DNA of 64,000 nucleotides from positions 62,001 through 126,000 of the forward strand of contig JABARH010000001.1 in NCBI GenBank assembly GCA_019187665.1, read 5' to 3'. Both the position numbers and the translations under genes were made by a program. This document shows positions 25,988-36,400 of the stretch, piece by piece; within the stretch, counting starts at the first letter, position 1, and every line of letters begins with the position of its first letter. The notes below the pieces were generated by a model that did no database searches, was not told where the DNA came from, and saw only the letters and a program-made list of their open reading frames with translations. Source of the DNA: Anaerolineales bacterium. Lineage in GTDB: Bacteria > Chloroflexota > Anaerolineae > Anaerolineales > Villigracilaceae.

Positions 25988-26926
25988 ATGAACAGTCAAG
26001 ATGTAAAAAACGCCATCTCCGGCGTGCTGGTGGTGGATAAACCCGTCGGCATGACCTCGCACGATGTAGTCGAAGCGATCCGCAGAGGCAGCGGCATCCG
26101 CCGCGCCGGTCACACCGGCACGCTCGACCCGCGCGCTTCCGGCGTGCTGGTGATTCTGATCGGCCCCGCCGTGCGCTTGAGCGAATACGTTTCGGCTTCG
26201 GATAAACGCTACCAGGCCATCATCCGCATGGGCTCCAGCACCGACACGTTCGACGCGGAAGGTAAATTCACGCGCACGAACGAACCGGTCAACGTCACCG
26301 AAGAACAATTCGAAACGATTCTCAAAACCTTCGAAGGCGAGATCACGCAGACGCCTCCGCCCTTCTCCGCCGTTAAGGTTGGAGGACGCCGCGCTTACGA
26401 TATGGCGCGCCAGGGTGAGGAAGTGCCGCTCGAACCGCGTAAGATCCAGGTGCATCATCTCGAAGTGCTCGAATGGGCGCCGCCGGAGGTGGTGGTGGAT
26501 GTGCATTGCTCCAGCGGCACCTATGTGCGCTCGCTCGCCAACGATATCGGCGTGCAACTCGGCACCGGCGCATACCTCGTCGGCTTGCGCCGCACAAAAA
26601 GCGGACGCTTCAGCCTGCGCGACGCGACACCCCTGCGTAAATTACAGGAATCCTTTCAGGCCGGCAACTGGTATCAGTTCCTCATCCCCGCCGCCGAAGC
26701 GCTCGCCGATTGGCCCGCCGTGGAATTAAATCCGGACGAGGTCGAGGAAGTCCGTCACGGTCACCGCGTCAAGGCGCACGGCGAGCAACCGCAGTTGGTG
26801 CGCGGCGTGAGCGCGGCGGGCGAACTGATCGCGCTGATGATCCCGGCCAGCGGCGAAGACGGCTCCCCCGAATGGCAGCCGAAAAAAGTTTTCTTCACCA
26901 GCGAAGCCAAAGGCGAAGCCGAATAA
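25988..26926 (+). CDS. truB: tRNA pseudouridine-55 synthase
   Basis: Makes pseudouridine 55 in the T-loop of tRNAs. 312 residues. N-terminal GVLVVDKPVGMTSHDVVEAI, catalytic Asp in GHTGTLDPRASGVLVILIG, YQAIIRMG, QTPPPFSAVKVGGRRAYDMA and CSSGTYVRSLANDIG. A PUA-like C-terminus follows. AGGAGG precedes the ATG. Confidence 0.96.
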   Translation: MNSQDVKNAISGVLVVDKPVGMTSHDVVEAIRRGSGIRRAGHTGTLDPRASGVLVILIGPAVRLSEYVSASDKRYQAIIRMGSSTDTFDAEGKFTRTNEPVNVTEEQFETILKTFEGEITQTPPPFSAVKVGGRRAYDMARQGEEVPLEPRKIQVHHLEVLEWAPPEVVVDVHCSSGTYVRSLANDIGVQLGTGAYLVGLRRTKSGRFSLRDATPLRKLQESFQAGNWYQFLIPAAEALADWPAVELNPDEVEEVRHGHRVKAHGEQPQLVRGVSAAGELIALMIPASGEDGSPEWQPKKVFFTSEAKGEAE

Positions 26927-26933
26927 TTTCTCC

Positions 26934-27851
26934 GTGCAACACTATCGCTCCCTCGCCGACGTTAAGATTGCAAACGCCTGGCTGACCATCGGCGTCTTTG
27001 ACGGAATCCATCGCGGGCATCAAGCCTTATTGAAGCAACTGACGGCAGGCGCGCAGCGCGACGGCGCGCCTGCCGTTTTGCTTTCCTTCCATCCGCATCC
27101 TGCCAACGTGCTAAGCGGGCGCGACCTTCGCCTGCTGACCACGCCCGAAGAGCGCGCCGACCTCGCCGCTTCGCTCGGCGTGGACGCGGTCATCACCGAG
27201 CCGTTCACCCGCGATCTGGCGGAAACCTCCGCGCATGATTTTATGTCGCGGTTGAAGAGTCACCTGGGGCTGAGCCGCCTGCTGATCGGCTATGACTTTG
27301 CGCTGGGAAAAAATCGCGAGGGCAACGCCCAACGTCTCGCCGAACTTGGACGCGCAATGGGCTACACGGTGGAGATCGTTCCCGCCGTCAGCGATGAAAG
27401 CGGCGTGATCTCCTCCACCGCCATCCGCAAGTTGATCTCGGCAGGCAATGTGACCGAAGCGGCAAAACTGCTGGGACGCAACTATAGCCTCTGTGGCCCG
27501 GTTCTCCACGGCGATGGGCGCGGGCGGCGAATCGGCGTTCCCACCGCGAACCTCGGCTGCCCCGAATCGAAGAGCCTGCCACCGAACGGAATCTATGCCT
27601 GCTGGGCGCGCATCGGCGCGGAACGATTTATGGCCGCAACCAACATCGGCGTCAACCCCACCTTTACGCCGGACAAGCGCAGCATCACGGTGGAGGCGCA
27701 CCTGCTCGATTTCGACCGCGACATCTACGATCAAACTCTGACGATCGAATTCGTGGCGCGTTTGCGCGATGAACTGAAATACGAGTCGGTGGAGACGTTG
27801 GTAAATCAGATCCACAAAGATGTGGCAGAGACGCGAAGCGCCCTGTCGTAG
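26934..27851 (+). CDS. ribF: Bifunctional riboflavin kinase / FAD synthetase
   Basis: 305 residues from a GTG start, 7 bp after truB. The N-terminal adenylyltransferase domain has LTIGVFDGIHRGHQALLKQL and LLIGYDFALGKNREGN. ISSTAIRKLISAGNV leads into the C-terminal flavokinase with GPVLHGDGRGRRIGVPTANL, PPNGIYACW and TNIGVNPTF. Converts riboflavin to FMN and FAD. Confidence 0.96.
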   Translation: MQHYRSLADVKIANAWLTIGVFDGIHRGHQALLKQLTAGAQRDGAPAVLLSFHPHPANVLSGRDLRLLTTPEERADLAASLGVDAVITEPFTRDLAETSAHDFMSRLKSHLGLSRLLIGYDFALGKNREGNAQRLAELGRAMGYTVEIVPAVSDESGVISSTAIRKLISAGNVTEAAKLLGRNYSLCGPVLHGDGRGRRIGVPTANLGCPESKSLPPNGIYACWARIGAERFMAATNIGVNPTFTPDKRSITVEAHLLDFDRDIYDQTLTIEFVARLRDELKYESVETLVNQIHKDVAETRSALS

Positions 27852-27886
27852 CAGGGCGAACGCGCTTTTTCGTTTTCGAGGAGTCC

Positions 27887-29083
27887 ATGTTCCAACTCAA
27901 ACGCACTCCCTTCCACGAACGCACCTCGGCGCTATGCCTGCCTCAAAACTGGCGGCGCTGGGCGGGATACATTGCAGCCGGTTCCTATGAGCTCACGCTT
28001 GACCGCGAATATTGGGCCATCCGCAATTCAGCCGCGCTGATTGACGTTTCACCGTTGATGAAATACATCATCACTGGCAAGGACGCGGCCGCGCTGCTGC
28101 ATCGCGTCACTACACGCGACATTCACAAGATGAAAGTGGGACAGGTCGCATATACCGGCTGGTGCGACGAGGAAGGCAAGATGATTGACGACGGCACGGT
28201 CTCGCGACTCGACGAGACCGCGTTCCGTCTCACCGCCGCGGAGCCGAACCTGCGCTGGCTGATGATGAATGCCGTGGATATGCAGGTGGATATTAAAGAA
28301 GTGACGGATGATGTGGCCGCGCTCAGCTTTCAGGGACCGAACACGCGCAAAGTGTTGAATCGCGTTACGGAACAACCTGTGGACGACTTGAAATATTTCC
28401 GCATCATGAAGAACAGTATCAGCGGCGTGAACGTCACCATCTCGCGCACCGGCTACACCGGCGACCTCGGTTATGAAATTTGGATGGACAATCAAGACGC
28501 GCTTCGCATCTGGGACACGCTGGTTGAATCCGGCGCGGACTTTGGCATCACCCCGGTCGGAATCCTCGCCATGGACATGGCGCGCGTCGAGGCGGGACTC
28601 TTCATGCTCGATGTGGATTACACCTCCACAAACCACGCGTGGATCGAGGCACAGAAATCCTCGCCGTTCGAACTGGGCCTCGATTGGACGGTCGCGCTCG
28701 ACAAGCCCGGCTACTTTGTGGGCCGCCGCGCGTTGGAACGCGAGCAGCGGGATGGGCCAGTGTGGAAGATGATGGGACTCGAGGTGGATTGGGTCGGCAT
28801 GGAAAAACTGTACAACGCGGTGGGACTCCCGCCGCAGATCCCCGGCATGGCGGTGCGCGGCAGTTTGCCCATTATGATTGGCAGCGGGCAGGTTGGGTAC
28901 GCGTCCACAGCCACATGGTCGCCGTTGCTCAAGAAGTATATTGCGCTGGCGCATTTGCAAAAGCCGTATTTTGAAATCGGAACGGAGGCGCTTCTCGAGA
29001 TTACCGTGGAGCATCATCGTCAGCACGCGCCCGCGAAGGTGGTTAAACTTCCGTTCTACGAACCGGAGTGGAAGAGGAAATAA
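27887..29083 (+). CDS. GcvT-like aminomethyltransferase-family protein
   Basis: 398-residue folate-binding GcvT-fold protein. Sections seen: REYWAIRNSAALIDVSPLMK, GKDAAALLHRVTTRDI, YTGWCDEEGKMIDDGTVSRL, AALSFQGPNTRKVL, SRTGYTGDLGYEIWM, and GILAMDMARVEAGLFMLDVD. The C-terminal barrel includes QVGYASTATWSPLLKKYIAL. No other glycine-cleavage genes are nearby, so it may be a stand-alone folate-dependent demethylase rather than GcvT of the cleavage system. GGAG precedes the ATG. Confidence 0.8.
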   Translation: MFQLKRTPFHERTSALCLPQNWRRWAGYIAAGSYELTLDREYWAIRNSAALIDVSPLMKYIITGKDAAALLHRVTTRDIHKMKVGQVAYTGWCDEEGKMIDDGTVSRLDETAFRLTAAEPNLRWLMMNAVDMQVDIKEVTDDVAALSFQGPNTRKVLNRVTEQPVDDLKYFRIMKNSISGVNVTISRTGYTGDLGYEIWMDNQDALRIWDTLVESGADFGITPVGILAMDMARVEAGLFMLDVDYTSTNHAWIEAQKSSPFELGLDWTVALDKPGYFVGRRALEREQRDGPVWKMMGLEVDWVGMEKLYNAVGLPPQIPGMAVRGSLPIMIGSGQVGYASTATWSPLLKKYIALAHLQKPYFEIGTEALLEITVEHHRQHAPAKVVKLPFYEPEWKRK

Positions 29084-29143
29084 TCTTGTTCGCTGATGGC
29101 AGTTTGGGTATACTTGTAAAAATTTTTTCAACGGAGAAACCAA

Positions 29144-29431
29144 ATGGATAAACGAACGATTGGAATTATCGCCACCGTGCTGACTTCACTGATCTGCGGG
29201 TGCGCCGCCATCTTTGCGTGCGCGTGGGGGGTGATCGGCATCAGCGGACAGCCGATCACCATCACAGAGGGGGGACAGCAATACGTGGAGAGCATGCCGC
29301 CGTCCCTGGGTGCGGTTCTGTTGTGCCTGTCTGTGTTGTTCATTGCCGTTCCGGTTGCGGTTGGGTTCTTCACCCTGCGCAAGAAACCGGAAGTCCCCAT
29401 CAGCAACGAGCCAATTCCACCGGCTTCATAG
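29144..29431 (+). CDS. Small two-helix membrane protein
   Basis: 95 residues with two hydrophobic segments: about residues 4-35 (IGIIATVLTSLICGCAAIFA, CAWGVIGIS) and 45-80 (SLGAVLLCLSVLFIAVPVAV), joined by a short polar loop. It ends in a Pro-rich tail. Start supported by CGGAGA upstream. No family recognised. Confidence 0.6.
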   Translation: MDKRTIGIIATVLTSLICGCAAIFACAWGVIGISGQPITITEGGQQYVESMPPSLGAVLLCLSVLFIAVPVAVGFFTLRKKPEVPISNEPIPPAS

Positions 29432-29451
29432 TCAAATACCGAAATTGAATC

Positions 29452-29483
29452 AAAAGAGACCCGCCTCACGACGAGTCTCTTTT
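29452..29483. terminator. Bidirectional terminator between convergent genes
   Basis: AAAAGAGAC (29452-29460) pairs with GTCTCTTTT (29475-29483), 14-nt loop. A- and T-runs on both sides suit both the small membrane protein and acnA transcripts. Same design as 60819-60853. Confidence 0.75.
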
Positions 29484-29507
29484 CATTTACGCACTATGCA
29501 CCATGCA

Positions 29508-32219
29508 CTATTTGACCAAATTCCTCAACACGGTATGGAGGATGCCTCCGTTGTGATAGTAATTTACTTCCACATCGGTGTTCAGCAGAGCGGTGACTTG
29601 GAATTCGACCACTGATCCATCGGCTTTGGTTGCCTTCACAGTCAACACTGCTTTCGGTGTGATGTTGTTCAAGCCTGCGATGTCGAATACTTCATCGCCT
29701 TTCACGCCAAGCGACTCGGCAGTCTGCCCATCCATGAACTTCAACGGCAGTACGCCCATGCCGACCAAATTCGAGCGATGGATGCGTTCGAACGATTCGG
29801 CGATGACCGCTTTCACGCCTTGCAGCATGGGTCCCTTTGCCGCCCAGTCGCGGCTGGAGCCGGAGCCGTACTCTTTCCCGGCAAGGATGATGCTTGGCAC
29901 GCCCTCGCTTTGGTATTTCATCGCCGCATCGAAAATGGACATCACCTCACCCGAGGTGTGATGCTTCGTCCAGTTGCCTTCCTTTGGCGCAACCAAAAGA
30001 TTCTTGAGGCGGATATTCGCAAACGTGCCGCGCGCCATCACCAGGTCATTGCCGCGCCGCGAGCCGTACGAATTGAAGTATTGCGGAGCCACATCGCGTT
30101 CCTGTAAATATTTCCCGGCGGGCGAATCGACCGCGATGTTACCGGCAGGGGAGATGTGATCGGTAGTGATCGAGTCGCCGAACATGCCCAGCACTCGCGC
30201 GCCTTTGATATCTTTCACCTTGCTGGCGTCGAGAGCCAAGGTTTGGAAATACGGCGGATGATGAATGTACGTGGAGTTCTCGTCCCACTCATACAGATCG
30301 CCGCCGGTCACTTTGATATCCTTCCACATGTCCGAGCCGCTGAACACATCGGAATATTTGTCTCTGAACATTTCCGCGCGCACGCTCGACGACGCTACTT
30401 CGTTGATCTCTTTTTGCGAGGGCCATAGATCTTTGAGATACACCGGCGCGCCATCGGAGCCTGTGCCGAGCGGTTCTTTATCGAGGTCAATGTCAACTGT
30501 CCCTGCCAGCGCGTACGCGACGACAAGCGGCGGACTGGCTAGGAAGTTTGCCTTCACCAGCGAGTGGATTCTGCCCTCGAAGTTTCGATTCCCTGAAAGC
30601 ACCGCCGCCGCTACAAGATCGGACCCTGTGACTGCCTTCGCCACCTCGGCCGGTAACGGACCTGAATTGCCGATGCAGGTGGTGCATCCATAGGCGATGA
30701 CGTTGAACCCAAGTTTGGCGAGCGGATCGAGCAGGTCGGCTTGCTTCAAATATTCAGTCACCACGCGCGAACCGGGCGCGAGCGAGGTCTTCACATACGG
30801 CTTAACGTTGAGTCCCTTTTCAACGGCTTTCTTGGCGAGCAATCCCGCCGCCACTAACACAGAGGGGTTGCTTGTATTGGTGCAGGATGTGATCGCCGCG
30901 ATGACCACCGCGCCATGTTTCATCTTCATCGAGCCGCCATTGGTTCCGTACGTTGCTTCGGCAGTTAGCGCTTCAGGCTTTAATTCGAAGCCGCGTTCTT
31001 TGACCGGCGCGCTCAATATTTTGTTGAACGTCTCTTTCAACTCGACCATCGGGATGCGATCCTGTGGACGTTTGGGTCCAGCCAGCGATGGCACAACAGC
31101 CCCAAGGTCCAGTTCGAGCGTGTCGGTAAATTCAGGTTCGTGCATGGACGCGTCATGGAAAAGTCCTTGCGCGCGCGCGTAGGCTTCCGTCAACGCGATG
31201 GTTTCTTCGGAGCGACCAGTAAGCCGCATGTAGCGAAGAGTCTCTTTGTCCACCGGGAAATAGCCGATGGTCGCGCCGTATTCGGGGGCCATGTTGCCGA
31301 TGGTCGCGCGGTCGGGCAGGGACATGGTCTCGAGCCCGGGTCCGTAGAATTCGACGAATTTATCTACCACGCCTTTTTTGCGGAGCATCTGTGTGACGGT
31401 GAGGACGAGGTCGGTGGCAGTGACGCCCTCCTTGAGTTTGCCGTGCAGTTTGAAGCCGATCACATCCGGCAGGAGCATGTCCATCGGTTGACCAAGCATC
31501 ACGGCTTCGGCTTCGATTCCGCCCACACCCCAGCCGACGACGCCGAGTCCGTTGATCATCGTGGTGTGCGAGTCTGTGCCGACAAGAGTATCGGGGAATG
31601 CAACGGTTTCTTTGCCGTCTTTCTTTGTCATCACCACATCGGCAAGATATTCCAAATTGACTTGATGGACGATGCCGGTCATCGGCGGCACCACACGGAA
31701 GTTTTGGAAGGCGTGTTGTCCCCACTTGAGGAATTCGTAGCGTTCTTTGTTGCGCAAAAATTCCATTTCGGTGTTGCGTTGTAATGCTTCCGGGGTGGCG
31801 AAGAAATCCACTTGAATGGAATGGTCAATGACGAGGTCAACCGGCACGAGCGGATTGATCTTCTTCGGGTCGCCGCCGAGACGGGCAACCGCCGCGCGCA
31901 TGGCGGCGAGATCCACAATGGCTGGCACGCCGGTGAAATCCTGCATGATCACGCGGGCGGGGAGGAAGGGGATGCCGGGGCGGCTTCCCCCCTTTAGGGG
32001 GGACGGGAGGGGGGTCCATGCCGCAATATTTTTTACATCGTTCTGTGTGATCTCTTTCTCATTGCATTGACGCAGAGCGGCTTCGAGCAGAATGCGGATC
32101 GAATAGGGAATCTTGGAGAGGTTGACAAGCCCAGCCTTTTCCAATGCGTCGAGGCGGAAGATGACGTATTGTTTCTTTCCCACGTTCAATACGTCGCGGG
32201 ATTTAAATAGATCGTTCAT
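29508..32219 (-). CDS. acnA: Aconitate hydratase A
   Basis: TCA-cycle enzyme interconverting citrate and isocitrate with a [4Fe-4S] cluster. 903 residues. Cluster ligands: Cys in [14 protein letters not shown] and the two Cys in [13 protein letters not shown]. Other motifs: [49 protein letters not shown] and [18 protein letters not shown]. Residues about 69-82 ([14 protein letters not shown]) are an extra segment encoded by a GC palindrome (31985-32016), directly before the conserved [22 protein letters not shown] precedes the ATG. Confidence 0.97.
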   Translation of the reverse strand: MNDLFKSRDVLNVGKKQYVIFRLDALEKAGLVNLSKIPYSIRILLEAALRQCNEKEITQNDVKNIAAWTPLPSPLKGGSRPGIPFLPARVIMQDFTGVPAIVDLAAMRAAVARLGGDPKKINPLVPVDLVIDHSIQVDFFATPEALQRNTEMEFLRNKERYEFLKWGQHAFQNFRVVPPMTGIVHQVNLEYLADVVMTKKDGKETVAFPDTLVGTDSHTTMINGLGVVGWGVGGIEAEAVMLGQPMDMLLPDVIGFKLHGKLKEGVTATDLVLTVTQMLRKKGVVDKFVEFYGPGLETMSLPDRATIGNMAPEYGATIGYFPVDKETLRYMRLTGRSEETIALTEAYARAQGLFHDASMHEPEFTDTLELDLGAVVPSLAGPKRPQDRIPMVELKETFNKILSAPVKERGFELKPEALTAEATYGTNGGSMKMKHGAVVIAAITSCTNTSNPSVLVAAGLLAKKAVEKGLNVKPYVKTSLAPGSRVVTEYLKQADLLDPLAKLGFNVIAYGCTTCIGNSGPLPAEVAKAVTGSDLVAAAVLSGNRNFEGRIHSLVKANFLASPPLVVAYALAGTVDIDLDKEPLGTGSDGAPVYLKDLWPSQKEINEVASSSVRAEMFRDKYSDVFSGSDMWKDIKVTGGDLYEWDENSTYIHHPPYFQTLALDASKVKDIKGARVLGMFGDSITTDHISPAGNIAVDSPAGKYLQERDVAPQYFNSYGSRRGNDLVMARGTFANIRLKNLLVAPKEGNWTKHHTSGEVMSIFDAAMKYQSEGVPSIILAGKEYGSGSSRDWAAKGPMLQGVKAVIAESFERIHRSNLVGMGVLPLKFMDGQTAESLGVKGDEVFDIAGLNNITPKAVLTVKATKADGSVVEFQVTALLNTDVEVNYYHNGGILHTVLRNLVK
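31985..32016. repeat. GC palindrome inserted in frame in acnA
   Basis: C-run, TTTA, G-run, ACGGGA, G-run. Read on the minus strand it encodes [10 protein letters not shown]. Same element type as in secA and dnaE but in the opposite reading orientation. Confidence 0.75.
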
Positions 32220-32238
32220 GTGGAACTCCTTTGGCGAT

Positions 32239-32284
32239 GTGACACTCTCCCTCTCCTTTTAGGAGAGGGCAGGGGTGAGGTCAC
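32239..32284. repeat. Intergenic palindrome upstream of acnA
   Basis: GTGACACTCTCCCTCTCCTT (32239-32258) pairs imperfectly with the tract ending GGGGTGAGGTCAC at 32284. It resembles the element inside lipB. Confidence 0.65.
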
Positions 32285-32345
32285 CACAAAATCACGAAAA
32301 GTACAAAGGAGCGCCTTTGCTACCCTTCGGGTCTTCGTGGTGATT

Positions 32346-32372
32346 GTAGAGCGGGATACTATCTCGCTCTAC
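32346..32372. repeat. 27-nt palindrome at the 3' end of add
   Basis: GTAGAGCGGGATACTATCTC, then GCTCTAC; 25 of 27 bases match the copy inside dnaE at 50240-50266. Here it overlaps the adenosine deaminase stop codon and may end its transcript. Confidence 0.75.
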
Positions 32373-33385
32373 AGTTTCAATTCTTTTTTGATGCCTTTGA
32401 CCAGGTCCGCCTTCTCCTTCTCCGGCAGGAAGGCGGCTTCGGCGGCGGCGAGGATGCGTTGTTTCAGCATGTCCACCGTCAAGCCCAATTCGGTCGCGAC
32501 GCGATACTCATGGCTGAGCGTGATGCGCGAAACGCTGGGATCGTCGGTGTTGAGGGTCACGTTCAGGTTATTCTGCACCAACTTCATCAACGGATGTTTA
32601 TCCGCGCCAGTCACAACGCCGGACTGCACGTTGCTGGTGATGCACACTTCAAAAGTCGTCTTGCGGTCGCGTGCCAAACGCAGGGTGTAATCGTCTTCGA
32701 TCACGCGCACGCCATGCCCGATGCGTTCCGCGCCGATCTCCTCGATGGCTTCGCGCACATTCTTCGCGGGTCCCCATTCCCCGGCGTGAATGGTCACATG
32801 CAAGCCCGCCTGCCGGGCTTCCTTGAAAATTCCGTGAAAGGGCGCGGTCGGAAACTCGGCTTCGTTGCCAGCCAGGTCCAGTCCCACCATGCCCTTGCCC
32901 ACATGCTCCGCGGCAAGCCATGCCACCTGCTCCGCCAATTCCGGGCTCTCATGCCGATTCACCGACGCGATCAACCCGACCTTCATCCTGTATTTCTTCG
33001 CCGCCTCGCGCGAACTGACCAGCACCCAATCCATCACGTCATGCAGGGGAAATCGTTCCGCGCGGCTGAGCGCGACCGGCGTGAAGCGCAATTCGAGATA
33101 GCGCACATTGTCCTTCGCCGCATCCTCGATCGCCTCGCGCGTGATACGGTGGATGACCTCCGGCGAACGATAGAACAGACGCAGGGTATTAAATTTTGCA
33201 AGGAAATTCTGAAACGTCTGCGGGTCCTGATCCTGCACCTGCACCAGCCCGCTTAAACTTTCCGGCACAGTGATGCTGTGCGCCCGCGCAATTTCAAGCA
33301 TCGTGGACAGGCGCAGGGTGCCTTCCAGGTGACGGTGTAAATCCACCTTCGGATATTTTTGGAAGATTTCGATATCGGGGTGCAT
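32369..33385 (-). CDS. add: Adenosine deaminase family protein
   Basis: 338 residues from ATG 33385 (22 bp after secA); an upstream in-frame extension would overlap secA. Metal site YPKVDLHRHLEGTLR, GLDLAGNEAEFP, HAGEWGPAKNVREAI with the metal His and catalytic Glu region, IGHGVRVIEDD, and LNTDDPSVSRITLSHEY. Hydrolyses adenosine/deoxyadenosine to inosine, or a related purine or 6-aminodeoxyfutalosine; the sequence does not decide between these. Confidence 0.88.
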   Translation of the reverse strand: MHPDIEIFQKYPKVDLHRHLEGTLRLSTMLEIARAHSITVPESLSGLVQVQDQDPQTFQNFLAKFNTLRLFYRSPEVIHRITREAIEDAAKDNVRYLELRFTPVALSRAERFPLHDVMDWVLVSSREAAKKYRMKVGLIASVNRHESPELAEQVAWLAAEHVGKGMVGLDLAGNEAEFPTAPFHGIFKEARQAGLHVTIHAGEWGPAKNVREAIEEIGAERIGHGVRVIEDDYTLRLARDRKTTFEVCITSNVQSGVVTGADKHPLMKLVQNNLNVTLNTDDPSVSRITLSHEYRVATELGLTVDMLKQRILAAAEAAFLPEKEKADLVKGIKKELKL

Positions 33386-33407
33386 TCGATCAAAACCTGA
33401 AACTGGA

Positions 33408-36400
33408 TCAGTGACGCTTCCGTTTTTTCTTGCCGCCTGTCGAAGCCGCCTCCGCCGCGGCGGAGGGAGTCTGTTCCTGCGCGGCGTCTTCAAACACAGC
33501 CACAGTCGGCCGGCGCTGGTGAGCGAACAGCCGCCCAATCACAACCGCGCGGATATCTTCGAGCAGGGCTTGGAACATCTCGGAGGCGCGGCTCTTGTAT
33601 TGTACCAGCGGGTCGCGCTGGGCGTAAGCCTCCAGCCCGATGGAAACACGCAGGGCTTCGATGCGCGTCAGATAATCCACCCACAATTCGGTGATGGCGG
33701 ACAGGAGCAGGCGACGGTGCGCCTCATTCAGCAGACGCAAGCCCGCCTCTTTTTCTTTCGCCTCACCCTGACCCCCAGGCGGGTCGCCGCGCCGCTGAAG
33801 TTCCTCTTTGCCCCAAACGCTGGCGAGATTCTCCTCCGCCTGCTCGAGGTGGACGAGAATTTCCTCGATCACCGTTTCCGTGTCGCGTTTTGCAAGCGAC
33901 TCGGCGGCCAGGAAACTGTAGCCAAAGCGTTGATAGACCTGTTTGACCGGGCGGTGCGTCTTCGCATCGAAGGCATTGCGCACGCCCTGCGAAAGCGACA
34001 GCAACATGCGCAGGCGCGCCGCGTCGCTGGTCAACGGTTCGCGTTGAATGAGCGCCTCTGCGTCGCGCGCGATCTGCCCGCCCGATCCGACCAGGCGCTC
34101 CCGCTGGCGTTCCAGCGCGGCTTGACTGCGTTCATTCACCAACGCGGCGAGATCGTCCCACGAGGATTCCGTCACGTCGCCTTTCGAGATTCCCAGCGAC
34201 TCGCCGATGCGATTCTCCACCGCGCCGATCAGCCGGGTGACACTCACGTCCACCAACTGGTCGCTGATCATCCCGCCGATTTCATCTTTCAGCGATTCGG
34301 GATCGCTGACCAGCGCGCGCTGTTGGCTGTTGTCCAGTTTGATGGGCACGCGCACGAGGGATTGCAGTTCTTCGAGGATGTGCTGAAACTTGCGCGGTTC
34401 TTCCGAATCGCGCAGGCCGGCGAAGAATGTGTCCAGCAGGTCTTCGCGCTCGGCAATTTGTTTGTCCAATGCTTCGGAGGCGCGCGCAACGGCGGACTCG
34501 ATGGCGCGCAGGGTGTGTCCGTGCTCGATCTCCAGGGCGCGGTCCGCCAGATGGACAGACGCCGCTTGCGGGTCCGCTTGGGATGCGAACTCGTCGAGGA
34601 TGATCTTCAGCGTGAAGGAGGGGAAGAGTCCCGCCTCGCCGACCGGGAAGGGAGGCTGCACTTGGTCCAGCCACGCGAGCAAACGCCACGGACCTTCTTC
34701 GTCTGCGAAGGCTGTCTCCACGCGCTTGCGCACTTCGGCTTCGAGCATTTCCTGCACATCGTCGCGCAAAATTTCTTTCGTGAAGATGCGGTCGCGCTGT
34801 TCGTAGATTTGCGTGCGCTGTTTGTTGAGCACGTCATCGTATTCGAGCAGGTGCTTGCGCACGTCGAAGTTGGCGCCCTCCACGCGGTGCTGTGACTGTT
34901 CGATCAGGTTGCTGACCACGCGCGCTTCGAGCGGAAAGGCGTCGTCCACTTTGAGGCGTTCCATCATGGCGCTCACTTGCTGCCCGCCCTGGATGCGCAT
35001 GAGGTCGTCTTCCATCGAAAGATAAAAGCGCGAGGAGCCGGGGTCGCCCTGGCGCGCGGCGCGTCCGCGCAGTTGATTGTCAATGCGGCGCGCGTCGTGG
35101 CGTTCGGTGGCAATGACGGCCAGTCCGCCGAGGGCGCGCACAATGCGCTCCTGTTCGGTGTGACTCCAGAATGCGGCGAGACTCTCGGAGGCTTTCAAGC
35201 CGATGCCGAGTTTGGTGTAGAGGATATTTGAAAGTTGGGACCAATCGTCGGCGCCGGGGCGGCCGTATTTTTCCACGAGGGCGGCGCGCACGCGGGCGAA
35301 AAATTCCATCGGGTTGCCGTTCGCGCTGAAACCGAAATTTTCGTCGCGGACGATGTAAGCGAGCAGGGCTTGAAGCGCCTCGGCGTTGGTCATACCGAAG
35401 GGATTCGCCGCGCCGACCGTTTGTAGAAAGTCTTTTGTGAATGAAACGTCGGTCTCGCCAATTTCGCCGCCGAGTTTGATGTCTACGCCGCGTCCAGCCA
35501 TGCTGGTGGCGATGGTCACCGCGCCGAACGCGCCCGCGCCCGCGATGATGAGACTCTCTTCGGTGTGTTTGCGCGCGTTCAATACTTTGTGCTGAATGCC
35601 CGCCGACAAGATGGCTTTCAAACGAGGCGCGTGCTCTTCATCCAACGACAGGATGCCCAGCAGGCGTGAAAGATTCTCCGGCTCCTCGAGGTTGATGCTG
35701 GTCAGTCCAAGCGGCGCGGCGAATTTGCGCAGGAAAGAGGGATCGAGTTTTTCGAGAGGCTGATAGAGCGGTTCGAGTTCAGCGATCAGGCGTCCATCTT
35801 CCTCGCGTTTGTTTTTCTCGAACCACAGCTGGCGGATAAGCAACACTTGCAAGAGACGCCGCACCGGGTCCGCGCGCAGGCGGGTGGAGAGGGAATCGGA
35901 ATTTTCAACGGAGGTTGTGCCGATCAGGAGCGGGCGACCCATGGCGTTGTAACGCGCGATCTCCTGCACCACGGCGCGCAATTTCATTTCGCCGGTGCGG
36001 TAGATCACATCGGGATAATCTTTGCGGCGCCAATAGAGCGGCGTTTCTTTTTTATCCTCGCGGCGGGAAAAATAAACAACCGGATAACCTTCATCGTCCT
36101 TGCTCTTCACCTCTACGAGCGGCGCGTCGTTGCGCGAGGCTTGATATTCGAGGTTGGTGATGATCGGCGTAACTTCCAGTTTGTAGATCTTGCTGAACTC
36201 TTCAGCTTCGGTGAGCGCGGTGCCGGTCATGCCCGCCAGTTTTTCGTACATGCGGAAATAATTTTGCAGGGTGACCGTCGCGTAGGTGACGCTCTCCGGC
36301 TCGATGCGCACGCCCTCTTTTGCCTCCACTGCCTGATGCAGTCCGTCGCTCCAACGTCGTCCGGGCATCAGGCGGCCCGTGTTCTCGTCCACGATGATGA

